NCBI GenBank assembly: GCA_000318405.1
Contig: KB291737.1
Location: forward strand, 3,534 to 67,439
Direction: 5' to 3'
Source of the DNA: Brevundimonas diminuta 470-4
GTDB taxonomy: Bacteria; Pseudomonadota; Alphaproteobacteria; Caulobacterales; Caulobacteraceae
Length of the DNA stretch: 63,906 nt
The notes under the pieces are model-generated. The model did no database searches and had not been told where the DNA came from. It was given only the letters and a program-made list of their open reading frames with translations. Of this stretch, positions 24,658 through 35,902 are shown in pieces. Position 1 is the stretch's first letter; every line of letters starts with the position of its first letter. The translations under genes were made by a program, and so were the position numbers.

Positions 24658-26982
24658 ATGGCCGAGGCCGACATCGCTTATGCAGCCACCGCAGGGGCGG
24701 CCGGTCTGGCGCTGGCGATCAGCGCCTGGACCTGGCGGCTGCGCGCGCGGCTGGGCGCCCGCGAGGGCGAGATCGAGCGCTGGCTGGGCGGGGCCCAGGC
24801 CTCGGCGGCGGCCAGCGAGGGCGCCCTGACCGCGTTCGACGACGTGCGGGTGGCCCTAAGCCCGCAGGGCGAGGCGCAGGCGGTGTTCGGCTCGACCGAG
24901 GCCCTGTCGGCGCTGGCGCCTGGCCTTGAAGGGCTGGCGGCGGCGCAAGCCGTGGTCGCGGTGCTGACCGGTCTGCACACCGGGCGCATGGAGGCTCTGG
25001 TTCAGGGCGGCGAGGCCTTCGAGACCCTGATGGAGACGCCTGAAGGCGCATGGGCGGTCGAGGGCCGGCCGCATGGCGGGTCGGCCTGGTTGCGGCTGTC
25101 GCGTCTGGCCGGGGTCGGGGGCGAGGGCGGACTGGACGGCGGCGCGGGGGCCGGGGTTCTGGCGGAACAGTCTCCGGCGCCGACCTGGGTCGTGGACGGG
25201 GCCGGGCGGCTGGTCTGGGCCAACAGCGCCTGGCTGGCCGAGACGGGGGCCGAGACCCTGGCGGAAGCGCGCGAGCGGGGGCTGAGTTTCGATCGCGGCG
25301 CGGACGGGCTGGTGGCCGAGGCGCTGCGCTTGAACGCGCGTCAGGACGGCTTTCGCTGGACCACGGCGGGCGGACGGCGGCGGGCGTGGAAGATACTGGC
25401 CGAACCGCTGGCGGGCGGGCGCGGCGCCGTGATCGCCTTCGCCATCGAGATGACCGAGGCGGAGGAGACGCGCGACACCCTGCGCCGCCACGTCGAGGCC
25501 CATGACGAGACGCTGAATCACCTGGCCGACGCCGTCGCCATCTTCGGCCCGTCCAAGCGGCTGGCCTTCCACAACACCGCCTTCCAGTCGCTGTTCGGGG
25601 TCGACCCGGCCTGGCTGGACGAGCGTCCGACCCATGCCGAGCTGCTGGACCGGCTGCGTCAGAAGCGCCTGCTGCCGGAGGTCGTCGACTACGCTCGGTG
25701 GAAGGCGGATGAGCTGGACTTCTACGGCGCCGCCCAGGCCTCGCCGGACGACAGCTGGTCGCTGCCCGACGGGCGGACGCTGCGGGTGGTGCGCCAGCCG
25801 CACCCGCTGGGCGGCATCCTGCTGATCTTCTCGGACATCACCGGCGAACTGCAGCTGCGCAGCCGCTACAACGCCCAGATTCAGGTCCAGCGCGCGACGC
25901 TGGACAAGCTGAACGACGCCGTGGCCGTGTTCGGCTCGGACGGCCGGCTGCGGCTGCACAACGAGGCGTTCGAGACCTTCTGGGGCGTGGCGGGCGAACG
26001 GCTGAACGAGGCGGGCGACTTCGACGCCGTGGCCGCCCTGTGCCGCCCGGTCCTGCCTGACGCGGCCCTGTGGCTGGGGCTGAAGGCGCGGGTGGCCGAC
26101 CCCGACCCCGAAAGCCGGGTGCCGATCGCCGGCGAGGGGCGCACCGAGGACGGCCGCAGCGCCGCATGGCAGACCCGTCCCCTGCCGGACGGCGCGACGC
26201 TGGTGGCCTTCTCGGACGTGACGGCCCGGCGCGGGCTGGAGCAGGCGCTGGCGGCCAAGGAAGCCGCCCTGGCCGAAAGTCAGGCGCTGAAACGCGAGTT
26301 CGTCGGCAGCGTCTCCTATGAGCTGCGCACCCCGCTGACGACCATCGTCGGCTATTCCGAACTTCTGGAGGCGATGGGCGACCTGCCCGAGCGCAGCCGC
26401 CAGCACGCGGGCGCCATCCGCGTAGCGGCCAGCCATCTGGCCCGCTCCATCGATGACGTGCTGGACATGGCTCAGATCGACGCCGGCGAGATGGAGCTGA
26501 CGCTGGGCGACGTGCGCGTCTGCGACCTGCTGGACGAGGCGGCCGAGCGGATCCGGGGCAAGGTCGAGGGGCGCGGGGCGACGCTGAATCTGGCCTGCCC
26601 GGCGGGGCTGCAGCCGATCCGCGCCGACGCCCGCCGCATCGCCCAGGCGGTCGATCACCTGCTGGAGCACGCCTGCCGGGCGGTGTCCGAAGGCGGCGCC
26701 GTCAGCCTGAGCGCCGAGGCCGGGCCGAACGAGGTGCGCATCCGCGTCGAGGACACCGGCCGGGGCATCCCCTATCACCTTCAGGCCCACGTCTTCGACC
26801 GCTTCGTGCGGCGCGAGCGTGGCGGGCCGGGCGTGGCCCTGGCTCTGGTGAAAGCTTTGATCGAACTGCACGGGGGCTGGGCCGAGGTCCAGTCCGAACC
26901 GGGCAAGGGCGCGGCCTTCATCCTGCACCTGCCGATCGAGGCCGCGGCGCCGACGGCGCCGCCGGAGCTGCTGCTGGGCTGA
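24658..26982 (+). CDS. divL: DivL, tyrosine-type cell-cycle kinase-like protein
   Basis: 774 residues, close to the length of Caulobacter DivL. One N-terminal membrane helix (residues 8-25) is followed by several PAS-like domains (about 165-270, 285-395, 410-520), a DHp helix and an HATPase domain. In the H-box, histidine is replaced by tyrosine, Y554 (EFVGSVSYELRTPLTTIVGY), as in Caulobacter DivL. HATPase motifs are reduced but present (VEDTGRGIP). DivL acts at the new pole with CckA and DivK, setting CtrA phosphorylation; the Tyr form acts mainly as a sensor rather than a kinase. It is divergent from the zincin gene. Confidence 0.95.
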   Translation: MAEADIAYAATAGAAGLALAISAWTWRLRARLGAREGEIERWLGGAQASAAASEGALTAFDDVRVALSPQGEAQAVFGSTEALSALAPGLEGLAAAQAVVAVLTGLHTGRMEALVQGGEAFETLMETPEGAWAVEGRPHGGSAWLRLSRLAGVGGEGGLDGGAGAGVLAEQSPAPTWVVDGAGRLVWANSAWLAETGAETLAEARERGLSFDRGADGLVAEALRLNARQDGFRWTTAGGRRRAWKILAEPLAGGRGAVIAFAIEMTEAEETRDTLRRHVEAHDETLNHLADAVAIFGPSKRLAFHNTAFQSLFGVDPAWLDERPTHAELLDRLRQKRLLPEVVDYARWKADELDFYGAAQASPDDSWSLPDGRTLRVVRQPHPLGGILLIFSDITGELQLRSRYNAQIQVQRATLDKLNDAVAVFGSDGRLRLHNEAFETFWGVAGERLNEAGDFDAVAALCRPVLPDAALWLGLKARVADPDPESRVPIAGEGRTEDGRSAAWQTRPLPDGATLVAFSDVTARRGLEQALAAKEAALAESQALKREFVGSVSYELRTPLTTIVGYSELLEAMGDLPERSRQHAGAIRVAASHLARSIDDVLDMAQIDAGEMELTLGDVRVCDLLDEAAERIRGKVEGRGATLNLACPAGLQPIRADARRIAQAVDHLLEHACRAVSEGGAVSLSAEAGPNEVRIRVEDTGRGIPYHLQAHVFDRFVRRERGGPGVALALVKALIELHGGWAEVQSEPGKGAAFILHLPIEAAAPTAPPELLLG

Positions 26983-27035
26983 TATGGCCGCTCAGCCGTG
27001 CTAGAGGGCGTGTCCAAGCCTTTCAGGACGCTTTC

Positions 27036-27890
27036 ATGGCCGACACGCCCCGCCCCCTGCTCAAGACCGCCATCATCTATGATTTCGACGGGACGCTGGC
27101 CCGGGGGAACATGCAGGAGGTCAGCTTCATCCCCTCGATCGGAATGACGCCGGCCCAGTTCTGGAACGAGACCGTCCGTCCCCGGACCATCGCCGCCGAT
27201 GGCGACGGCATCCTGATGTATATGCAGATGATGCTGCTGGCCGCGCGCGAGCAGGGCGCGCCGGTGACGCGCCAGACGCTGCGCGACCACGGCCGCGACG
27301 TGGCCCTGTTCGAGGGCCTGCGCGACGGCAGCTGGTTCGATCGCATGAACGATTTCGGCGCCCAATATGGTCTGGAGATCGAGCACTACATCATCTCGGC
27401 GGGCCTGACCGAGATGATCGAGGGCTGTCCCATCGCCGAGGCCTTCACCCACGTCTTCGCCTCGAAATACGCCTATGACGCGGACGATGTGGCGGTGTGG
27501 CCCGCCGTGGGCGTCAACTACACCACCAAGACCCAGTATCTGTTCCGCATCAACAAGGGGGTGCACAACCACTGGGAGGACGAGCGCATCAACCGTTTCA
27601 TCCCGGATGAGGAGCGGCCCATCCCGTTCGACCGGATGATCTTCCTGGGCGATGGCGACACTGATGTGCCGACCATGAAGATGATGCACACCAAGGGCGG
27701 CTTCTCCATCGCCGTCTACGACCCCGACAGCACCCCGCGCGACCACGACAAGATCCATCGTCTGATCTCGGAGGATCGGGTCAACTTCGTCGCGGCAGGC
27801 GACTATCGCGAGGGCACCCCGGTCGACCTGATCGTCAAGGGTCTGATCGGCCGCATGGCGGTCAACTACGGCCGGATGCCGGCGGATTGA
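27036..27890 (+). CDS. HAD-superfamily phosphatase-like protein
   Basis: 284 residues with motif I IIYDFDGTLARGN, motif II region IISAGLTEMIEG, a lysine in YTTKTQYLF and motif IV FLGDGDTDVPTM, all as in the phosphoserine-phosphatase-like HAD branch. Substrate unknown. The cap insertion (residues 25-110) holds aromatic and methionine-rich helices (MYMQMMLLAAREQ). It follows divL in the same orientation after about 50 bp, so cotranscription is possible. Confidence 0.85.
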   Translation: MADTPRPLLKTAIIYDFDGTLARGNMQEVSFIPSIGMTPAQFWNETVRPRTIAADGDGILMYMQMMLLAAREQGAPVTRQTLRDHGRDVALFEGLRDGSWFDRMNDFGAQYGLEIEHYIISAGLTEMIEGCPIAEAFTHVFASKYAYDADDVAVWPAVGVNYTTKTQYLFRINKGVHNHWEDERINRFIPDEERPIPFDRMIFLGDGDTDVPTMKMMHTKGGFSIAVYDPDSTPRDHDKIHRLISEDRVNFVAAGDYREGTPVDLIVKGLIGRMAVNYGRMPAD

Positions 27891-27895
27891 CCGCG

Positions 27896-28066
27896 CCCTT
27901 CTCCCCTTGTGGGAGAAGGTGGGCGCCGGAGGCGCTCGGATGAGGGTGTGGGCGCGACAACCAAAAGTCATCCCACGCAGACCCGCGCCCATCTGGAAAT
28001 TCAGGCGCTGACACCCCTCATCCGTCAGGCTCCGCCTGCCACCTTCTCCCACAAGGGGAGAAGGGA
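27896..28066. repeat. Dispersed inverted repeat, family 2 (two arms)
   Basis: The left arm begins CCCTTCTCCCCTTGTGGGAG and runs to about 27950. The right arm, about 28015-28066, is its imperfect inverse, closing ACAAGGGGAGAAGGG. Roughly 65 bp lie between. Each arm end is itself a hairpin. The right arm supplies the last 17 codons of the kinase-like gene. Similar units are common in alphaproteobacterial genomes. Confidence 0.85.
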
Positions 28067-28842
28067 CGACGCTGCTTATCCAGCGCCACCGTCACATCCG
28101 CGCGCACCCCGCCTGTCAGCATGTGGCGGGTGATGCGCTCGAAATGCTGGATGAAGACGGCCAGTTCGGCGCGCCTTGAGGGCGGCAGCTCGGCGGGGAG
28201 CAGACCCATCAGACCGGCCTCCTGTTCGCAGCGCCAGTCCAGCACCGCGTCGAACGACGGCGCCTTCAGGAAAAGGATGGCGTCGAAACGGGCGAAGGCT
28301 TCGGCATAGGCGCCGGCCAGGGCGGCGTTGGCGGCGCCTCGCCATCGGCCCTGGACATCTTGCTCGGCTTCCAGGGCGTTGACCGGAAGGGCCAGGTCCG
28401 CCGCGGCCTGCGGCGTTGCGCCCAGACACCAGCCGTCGATCAGCACCGCCGACGGGCGGCCCGTGAACACAGGCCACGATGCTTCGGGCGCCCGGTCATC
28501 CGTCAGCTTGTCGAAGGCGGGCAGGGGCGTGCGGCTGTCCGGTCCAGCGGCGCGCAGGGCGGCGACCGTGGCTTCCAGCAAGGCCAGATCGTGCGTTCCG
28601 GGCGGGCCGCGCACGGCGAACAGGGGATGGACCTGGCGCGCGAGGGTCTGGCGTTCCGCCCTGGTCAGATAGACGTCGTCCAGCGACAGATGCGTCGCGC
28701 CGAAGCGGCCGCTAGCCGCGCGGGCGAGCGTCGTCTTGCCGGAGCCCTGCGCCCCGGCGATGCCGATCAGGGGGATGTGGTCTGGCCGCGCATGGGCCGC
28801 GACCAGAGACCCGACCGCGTACAGCAGCCGGGCGTCGATCAT
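28018..28842 (-). CDS. P-loop kinase, D-glycerate 3-kinase-like
   Basis: The P-loop GIAGAQGSGKTTLARAA lies near residue 30, followed by LSLDDVYLTRAER, PGTHDLALLEATVAAL, PAFDKLTDDR and VLIDGWCLGA. This order is that of the D-glycerate 3-kinase/YggC-type group. It would phosphorylate glycerate or a related small molecule; the substrate is inferred from family only. The last residues (RRPFSPCGRRWQAEPDG) are encoded by a dispersed repeat and are not part of the fold. The start lies one base after the stop of the ferredoxin gene upstream. Confidence 0.82.
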   Translation of the reverse strand: MIDARLLYAVGSLVAAHARPDHIPLIGIAGAQGSGKTTLARAASGRFGATHLSLDDVYLTRAERQTLARQVHPLFAVRGPPGTHDLALLEATVAALRAAGPDSRTPLPAFDKLTDDRAPEASWPVFTGRPSAVLIDGWCLGATPQAAADLALPVNALEAEQDVQGRWRGAANAALAGAYAEAFARFDAILFLKAPSFDAVLDWRCEQEAGLMGLLPAELPPSRRAELAVFIQHFERITRHMLTGGVRADVTVALDKQRRPFSPCGRRWQAEPDG

Positions 28843-28843
28843 C

Positions 28844-30077
<1,234 letters not shown>

Positions 30078-30089
30078 CTGCGATCCCCC

Positions 30090-31874
30090 TTAGTAAACCC
30101 GAGCCTTGGGCTCGATGTACGAGACCTCGTCGGTCATCGTGTATTTGTGCACCGGACGGTAGTCGATCTGGACGCCTTCGCCCGGACGCTTCCACGCCAG
30201 GGTGTGCTTCATCCAGTTGACGTCGTCGCGGTCCGGATAGTCCTCGCGGGCGTGGGCGCCGCGCGATTCCGTGCGGTTGGCCGCGCCTTCGATGGTGACG
30301 AGAGCCTGGGCGATCAGGTTGTCGTACTCCAGCGTCTCCACCAGGTCCGTGTTCCAGATCAGGCCGCGGTCGGTGACCTTGATGTCGGCGCCGGCGGCGT
30401 CGATCGAGCGCAGCTTCTGAACGCCTTCATCCAGGGTCTTGCCGGTGCGGAACACGGCGGCGTCGGACTGCATGGCGCGCTGCATCTCAAGACGCAGGTG
30501 CGCCGTCGGGGTCGAGCCCGAGGCGTTGCGGAAGCGGTCGAGGCGGGCCAGGTGCGCGTCGGTCTGGGCCTTGGGGGCCGAGGGCACGGCGGAGTTCTTG
30601 TCCACCACCTCGCCGCAGCGCAGGCCGACGGCGCGGCCGAACACCACCAGGTCGGTCAGGGAGTTGGAGCCCAGGCGGTTGGCGCCGTGCACCGAGACGC
30701 AGGCGGCCTCGCCCACGGCCATCAGGCCCGGAACCACGCTGTCGGGGTTGCCGTCGCGCAGGGTCAGGACTTCGCCGTGATAGTTCGTCGGGATGCCGCC
30801 CATGTTGTAGTGAACGGTCGGCAGAACCGGGATCGGCTCCTTGGTCACGTCGACGCCGGCGAAGATCTTGGCGCTTTCCGAAATGCCCGGCAGGCGGGCG
30901 TGCAGGATCTTGGGATCCAGGTGATCCAGGTGCAGGAAGATGTGGTCCTTGTTCGGGCCCACGCCGCGGCCTTCGCGGATCTCGATGGTCATGGAGCGCG
31001 AAACCATGTCGCGCGGGGCCAGATCCTTCACGGTCGGCGCATAGCGCTCCATGAAGCGCTCGCCTTCGGAGTTGGTCAGATAGCCGCCTTCGCCGCGGGC
31101 GCCCTCGGTGATCAGGCAGCCGGCGCCGTAGATGCCGGTGGGGTGGAACTGCACGAACTCCATGTCCTGCAGCGGCAGGCCGGCGCGCAGCACCATGGCG
31201 TTGCCGTCGCCGGTGCAGGTGTGGGCCGAGGTGGCCGAGAAGTAGGCGCGGCCGTAACCGCCGGTGGCCAGCACCACCATCTTGGCGCGGAACTGGTGCA
31301 GTTGGCCGGTGTCGAGTTGAAGCGCGGTGACGCCCGTGCAGGCGCCGTCCTGCATGATCAGATCGAGGGCTAAGTATTCGACGAAGAACTTCACCTCGCG
31401 GCGGACCGACTGGCCGTACAGGGTGTGCAGGATCGCGTGGCCGGTGCGGTCGGCGGCGGCGCAGGTGCGCTGAACCGGGCCTTCGCCGAAGTTGCGGGTC
31501 ATGCCGCCGAAGGCGCGCTGATAGATCTTGCCTTCGTCGGTGCGGCTGAAGGGCACGCCCCAGTGCTCCAGCTCATAGACGGCCTGCGGCGCGTTGCGGA
31601 CCAGGTATTCGATGGCGTCCTGGTCGCCCAGCCAGTCCGACCCCTTGACGGTGTCGTACATGTGCCACTGCCAGGAGTCCTCGCCCATGTTGCCGAGCGA
31701 GGCGGAGATGCCGCCCTGAGCCGCCACGGTGTGCGAGCGGGTCGGGAAGACCTTGGTGACGCAGGCGACCTTCAGGCCCTGCTGGGCGGCGCCGAGGGCG
31801 GCGCGCAGGCCGGAGCCCCCGGCGCCGACGACGACGACGTCGTATTCGTGATCGATAAGCTCGTAAGCAGCCAT
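30090..31874 (-). CDS. sdhA: Succinate dehydrogenase flavoprotein subunit
   Basis: 594 residues, usual length. The N-terminal FAD site is [17 protein letters not shown]. The covalent FAD histidine is in [17 protein letters not shown]. Active-site blocks include [21 protein letters not shown] (part) and the [13 protein letters not shown] helix. It oxidises succinate to fumarate on the cytoplasmic face. It follows sdhD by 7 bp. Confidence 0.98.
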   Translation of the reverse strand: MAAYELIDHEYDVVVVGAGGSGLRAALGAAQQGLKVACVTKVFPTRSHTVAAQGGISASLGNMGEDSWQWHMYDTVKGSDWLGDQDAIEYLVRNAPQAVYELEHWGVPFSRTDEGKIYQRAFGGMTRNFGEGPVQRTCAAADRTGHAILHTLYGQSVRREVKFFVEYLALDLIMQDGACTGVTALQLDTGQLHQFRAKMVVLATGGYGRAYFSATSAHTCTGDGNAMVLRAGLPLQDMEFVQFHPTGIYGAGCLITEGARGEGGYLTNSEGERFMERYAPTVKDLAPRDMVSRSMTIEIREGRGVGPNKDHIFLHLDHLDPKILHARLPGISESAKIFAGVDVTKEPIPVLPTVHYNMGGIPTNYHGEVLTLRDGNPDSVVPGLMAVGEAACVSVHGANRLGSNSLTDLVVFGRAVGLRCGEVVDKNSAVPSAPKAQTDAHLARLDRFRNASGSTPTAHLRLEMQRAMQSDAAVFRTGKTLDEGVQKLRSIDAAGADIKVTDRGLIWNTDLVETLEYDNLIAQALVTIEGAANRTESRGAHAREDYPDRDDVNWMKHTLAWKRPGEGVQIDYRPVHKYTMTDEVSYIEPKARVY

Positions 31875-31881
31875 GGCGGGA

Positions 31882-32277
31882 TCAGACTCCGGCCGGCAGC
31901 GGGGCCGAGCCCAGCGCCAGACGCACGATGAAGAAGATGCTGGCGGCCGCCAGCACGAGGAAGACCAGGTTCGACACCAGGATCAGCGGCGACCGGGACG
32001 CGGCGGGAATGTAATCCTCGATGATCACCTTCCAGGCCAGGCTGGCGAACAGGAAGAAGACCGCCGCGGTCACGGCCAGCAGGCCGGCGTTCAGCGTGTT
32101 GCCGAACCAGGCGACGATCGTCCCGTAGTCGGCGCCGGCCAGGGAGAAGCCGGTCGACAGGACCCAAAGGCCCAGCGGCATCAGGGCCAGCAGCGCCAGT
32201 TTTTCGAGTTTCCACTCCCCGGCGCCGTGACGCTCGGAAATCTTCACATTGTTCTTGAACTTGGGCGCGGCGCTCAC
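31882..32277 (-). CDS. sdhD: Succinate dehydrogenase membrane anchor subunit D
   Basis: 131 residues with three membrane segments ([18 protein letters not shown], the central [20 protein letters not shown] and [19 protein letters not shown]). The start is GTG 32277, overlapping the sdhC stop as GTGA; a longer open frame upstream is antisense-like and overlaps sdhC. The EDYIP block after helix II is typical of alphaproteobacterial SdhD. With SdhC it binds quinone and heme b. Confidence 0.93.
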   Translation of the reverse strand: MSAAPKFKNNVKISERHGAGEWKLEKLALLALMPLGLWVLSTGFSLAGADYGTIVAWFGNTLNAGLLAVTAAVFFLFASLAWKVIIEDYIPAASRSPLILVSNLVFLVLAAASIFFIVRLALGSAPLPAGV

Positions 32278-32735
32278 AGCGAAACCTTTCCAGCAGCGAA
32301 CAGCACGACCCAGAACAGGACGGCCAGGACGATCGGGCCCCAGACGACGGCCTGGGCCATCAGGTTGGCGGACTTCAGGTCCAGCCCCTTGCCGGCGTCG
32401 TTGATCAGGTGGCGCGCGCCGTTCAGCAGGAAGGAGAACAGCACCAGCGTCAGGCCGAACCAGATGAACAGGCCGAACGGCGAGCCCGAGAAGGCGGCGA
32501 CCGAGGCGAAGGCGTCTGGCCCGGAGGCCACGGCGGCGACCCAGCCCAGCAGCAGGACGGCGCCCACGCTGGCCGCGCCGATGGTGACGCGGAACAGGAT
32601 CGACGCGACCATGGTCATGTGCCAGCGCCAGATATCGGCGAAGGGCGACATCGGAGCGACGTGCCCGTTGGGGTGACGGACGTAGCGGCCCGTCCGGTCG
32701 CCAGTTTCGCCCGCAGCCGGGGGAGTGTTCGACAT
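32274..32735 (-). CDS. sdhC: Succinate dehydrogenase cytochrome b556 subunit
   Basis: ATG 32735 (MSNTPPAAGE) is preferred to 32750. The N-terminal RHPNGHVAPMSPFADIWRW is the diverged SPHLxIYRW block. SILFRVTIGA follows, and the heme-ligand histidine is in LNGARHLINDAGKG. Three membrane helices. First gene of sdhCDAB; the promoter should lie in 32736-32863, where I recognised no operator. Confidence 0.93.
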   Translation of the reverse strand: MSNTPPAAGETGDRTGRYVRHPNGHVAPMSPFADIWRWHMTMVASILFRVTIGAASVGAVLLLGWVAAVASGPDAFASVAAFSGSPFGLFIWFGLTLVLFSFLLNGARHLINDAGKGLDLKSANLMAQAVVWGPIVLAVLFWVVLFAAGKVSL

Positions 32736-32863
32736 GCGAATGATTCTCAAAAAACCCGTGGAAATTCAGGGCCGGATTGCAGTGCAACAGGCTTTAGTGA
32801 CGCAGAAGGGGGGGTGTCAACGAAGCGGGCCGATTCCCGTCAAGTTCTACCTGCGAACGCCAA

Positions 32864-33289
32864 TCAAAAGGCCGCGATATGCGACAGCGCCGTCTGGCGC
32901 GTCTCCGTCGTGCACGGAACCGCCCCCGGCCGCCCCCAGACCGGGTCGGGCCACAGAGGATCGTCGCGCCGACGCCCGACCACATGAATGTGAAGCTGGG
33001 CGGTCACATTGCCCAGGGCGGCGACGTTCAGCTTGTCGACGGGCCGATCGCGCAGAGCGCCCAGTTCGCTCACCAGGGCCCCGGCGCGCACGATTTCTTC
33101 GGTGAGGAGGGCGCGCTGGGCGGGCGACAGGTCTTCCAGTTCAACCGCCCCGGCCACGCGGGGCAGCAGGATCAGCCAGGGAAAACGGGCGTCGTCCTGC
33201 AGACGGACCTGGCACAGGGGCCAGTCGGCGGCGAAGACGGAGGCCGCCTCAAAGGCGGGATCGGCGCGGAAGTCTGAAGGCGAGGTCAT
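32864..33289 (-). CDS. HIT-domain (histidine triad) protein
   Basis: 141 residues. The HIT core runs from FPWLILLPR to QLHIHVVGRRRDDPLWPDP. In the triad motif the first histidine is glutamine (QxHxHxx), while the second and third histidines, including the nucleophile position, are kept. Family members hydrolyse or transfer nucleotides; the substrate is unknown. The gene stands alone between sdhC and mdh, divergent from mdh. Confidence 0.88.
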   Translation of the reverse strand: MTSPSDFRADPAFEAASVFAADWPLCQVRLQDDARFPWLILLPRVAGAVELEDLSPAQRALLTEEIVRAGALVSELGALRDRPVDKLNVAALGNVTAQLHIHVVGRRRDDPLWPDPVWGRPGAVPCTTETRQTALSHIAAF

Positions 33290-33430
33290 GGCGAACCGTG
33301 ACAGCCGCCAGCGGGGGGCGCAACGACGAAAGCCGTATCGCGGAACGCTTGCCGCGACCCGCCGACAGGTCTAGACCGCCGTTCCAGCGACTACCGTTTC
33401 GCACACGCAATATCGACTGGAGAGACCTGA

Positions 33431-34393
<963 letters not shown>

Positions 34394-34457
34394 GGCCAGC
34401 GGCGCCAACGCGCGGCCGTTTAGCCGCGCTGCTTGAGCGCAAAGGCGTCTAAATTGG

Positions 34458-34489
34458 AAAGGGCCGCATTTTCGAGTGCGGCCCTTTTT
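34458..34489 (+). terminator. mdh terminator
   Basis: Stem GGGCCGCA / TGCGGCCC with an eight-base loop, A-run before and TTTTT after; a textbook intrinsic terminator. Confidence 0.85.
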
Positions 34490-34508
34490 CGTGCGTGATC
34501 CTTAGAAA

Positions 34509-34628
34509 CCGCTCATCCCGGCGGACGCCGGGACCCGTGTTTTGGCCCCGGGTGCGCTGGTTAAGCGGCGCTCTGAAATGCGGTATGCGAGGTTCGTACT
34601 GGATCCCGGCGTCCGCCGGGATGAGCGG
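34509..34628. repeat. Dispersed palindromic repeat, family 1, copy B
   Basis: Begins CCGCTCATCCCGGCGGACGC and ends with the inverse GCGTCCGCCGGGATGAGCGG; about 60 bp of non-palindromic filler between. The best conserved pair of arms in the window. Confidence 0.88.
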
Positions 34629-34640
34629 TTAGAGGGAGGT

Positions 34641-35753
34641 TTAGGCCGCCTCGGCTTCCTCGCGCTGCTCCAGCCAGTCCTCGCTCTGCATCTCGTTGAA
34701 GCGCGACACGGTGCGTTCGAACTCAAAGGCGCCGACGCCCTCGGTGTAAAGGGCTTCGGGCGGGGCTTCGGCCAGAACGACCAGCCGCGTCTTGGCCTCG
34801 TAAAGCGCATCGACCAGCGTCACCAGGCGGCGCGCCTCGTGGTGGTTGGCCGGGCTGAGCAGGGGCACGTCCGACAGGAACAGGGTGTGGAAGCGCCGGG
34901 CGACGGCCAGATAGTCCTGCGGCCCCAGCGGACGGCCGCACAGCTCGTTGAAGGTCGCGCGCGCCATGCCGCCGACCGTGCGCTCCAGCTTCACCTCGCG
35001 GCCCAACACGGGCAGGGCGATGGGCTCCTCCGTCTCGCCGCCCTTCAGATCCGACCACAGGGTCTCGAAGCCCTGCCGCGCCTCGGCGTCCAGCGGCGAG
35101 AACCAGACCCTGGCCCCGGCCATGCGGTCCAGGCGGAAGTCGCGGGCGCCCGCCGTCTCGACCACGTCGCAGCGCTGGCGGATGATGTCGATGAAAGGCA
35201 GGAAGAGCTGGCGGTTGATGCCATTCTTATAAAGGTCTTCGGGCGCGCGGTTCGAGGTGACGGCCAGCACCACCTTCTTCTCGAATAGGGCCTCGAACAG
35301 ACGGCCCAGGATCATGGCGTCGGCGATGTCGGTGACCTGAAGTTCGTCGAAGCACAACAGCCGCGCTTCCGAGGCGATCAGGGCGGCGATGGGCGGAATG
35401 GGGTCGTCGCCCTTGTGCGTGCCGAAGACCTCCTTGCGGCTGCGCGACGTGCCTTCGCGCCACTGCTTCACCAGATCGTGGATGCGCGCCATGAAGGCGT
35501 GGAAGTGGGCGCGGACCTTCTTCTGCTCGGGCGTCGAGGAATAGAACAGGTCCATCAGCATGGACTTGCCGCGTCCGGGCGGACCCCAGATGTAGATGCC
35601 GCGCACGGCCGGCTGGGCGCCGAACAGGCCCTTTTTCGACAGGTCGGTCTCCAGCCGTTCAAGCGCGCCGATCAGGGCGGCCTGGGCCGGTTCGGGCGTG
35701 ATCACGCCTTCTTCCACGCGTATGTCGTAGGCGTTGCGGATACGGGAGGTCAT
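34641..35753 (-). CDS. zapE: ZapE/AFG1-type ATPase
   Basis: 370 residues from MTSRIRNAYD at 35753; the frame upstream of it overlaps the asd leader and is not homologous. Walker A WGPPGRGKSMLMDLF, then the conserved HFHAFMARIHDLV, Walker B RLLCFDELQVTDIADAM and sensor AVTSNRAPEDLYKNG. In bacteria ZapE acts at the division ring; mitochondrial AFG1 serves quality control. It is divergent from asd. Confidence 0.93.
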   Translation of the reverse strand: MTSRIRNAYDIRVEEGVITPEPAQAALIGALERLETDLSKKGLFGAQPAVRGIYIWGPPGRGKSMLMDLFYSSTPEQKKVRAHFHAFMARIHDLVKQWREGTSRSRKEVFGTHKGDDPIPPIAALIASEARLLCFDELQVTDIADAMILGRLFEALFEKKVVLAVTSNRAPEDLYKNGINRQLFLPFIDIIRQRCDVVETAGARDFRLDRMAGARVWFSPLDAEARQGFETLWSDLKGGETEEPIALPVLGREVKLERTVGGMARATFNELCGRPLGPQDYLAVARRFHTLFLSDVPLLSPANHHEARRLVTLVDALYEAKTRLVVLAEAPPEALYTEGVGAFEFERTVSRFNEMQSEDWLEQREEAEAA

Positions 35754-35902
35754 GGCCAGCAGATAGCCCTCGGATGCGACCGGGGGAAGGCGGTCGCGGA
35801 TTCCGGCGCCGAATTGGAGAATTCTGGTTGCTTCGCAGCTGCGAAGGACCCAAATGCAGAAGCGTTTCTCGCAAACGCCCCCGAACAAAGGATGATTTCG
35901 TC

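Noticed and set aside
31882..32787. 301-codon reading of sdhD extending upstream
   Set aside because: The extension is out of frame with and overlaps sdhC; GTG 32277 with a GTGA overlap gives normal SdhD.
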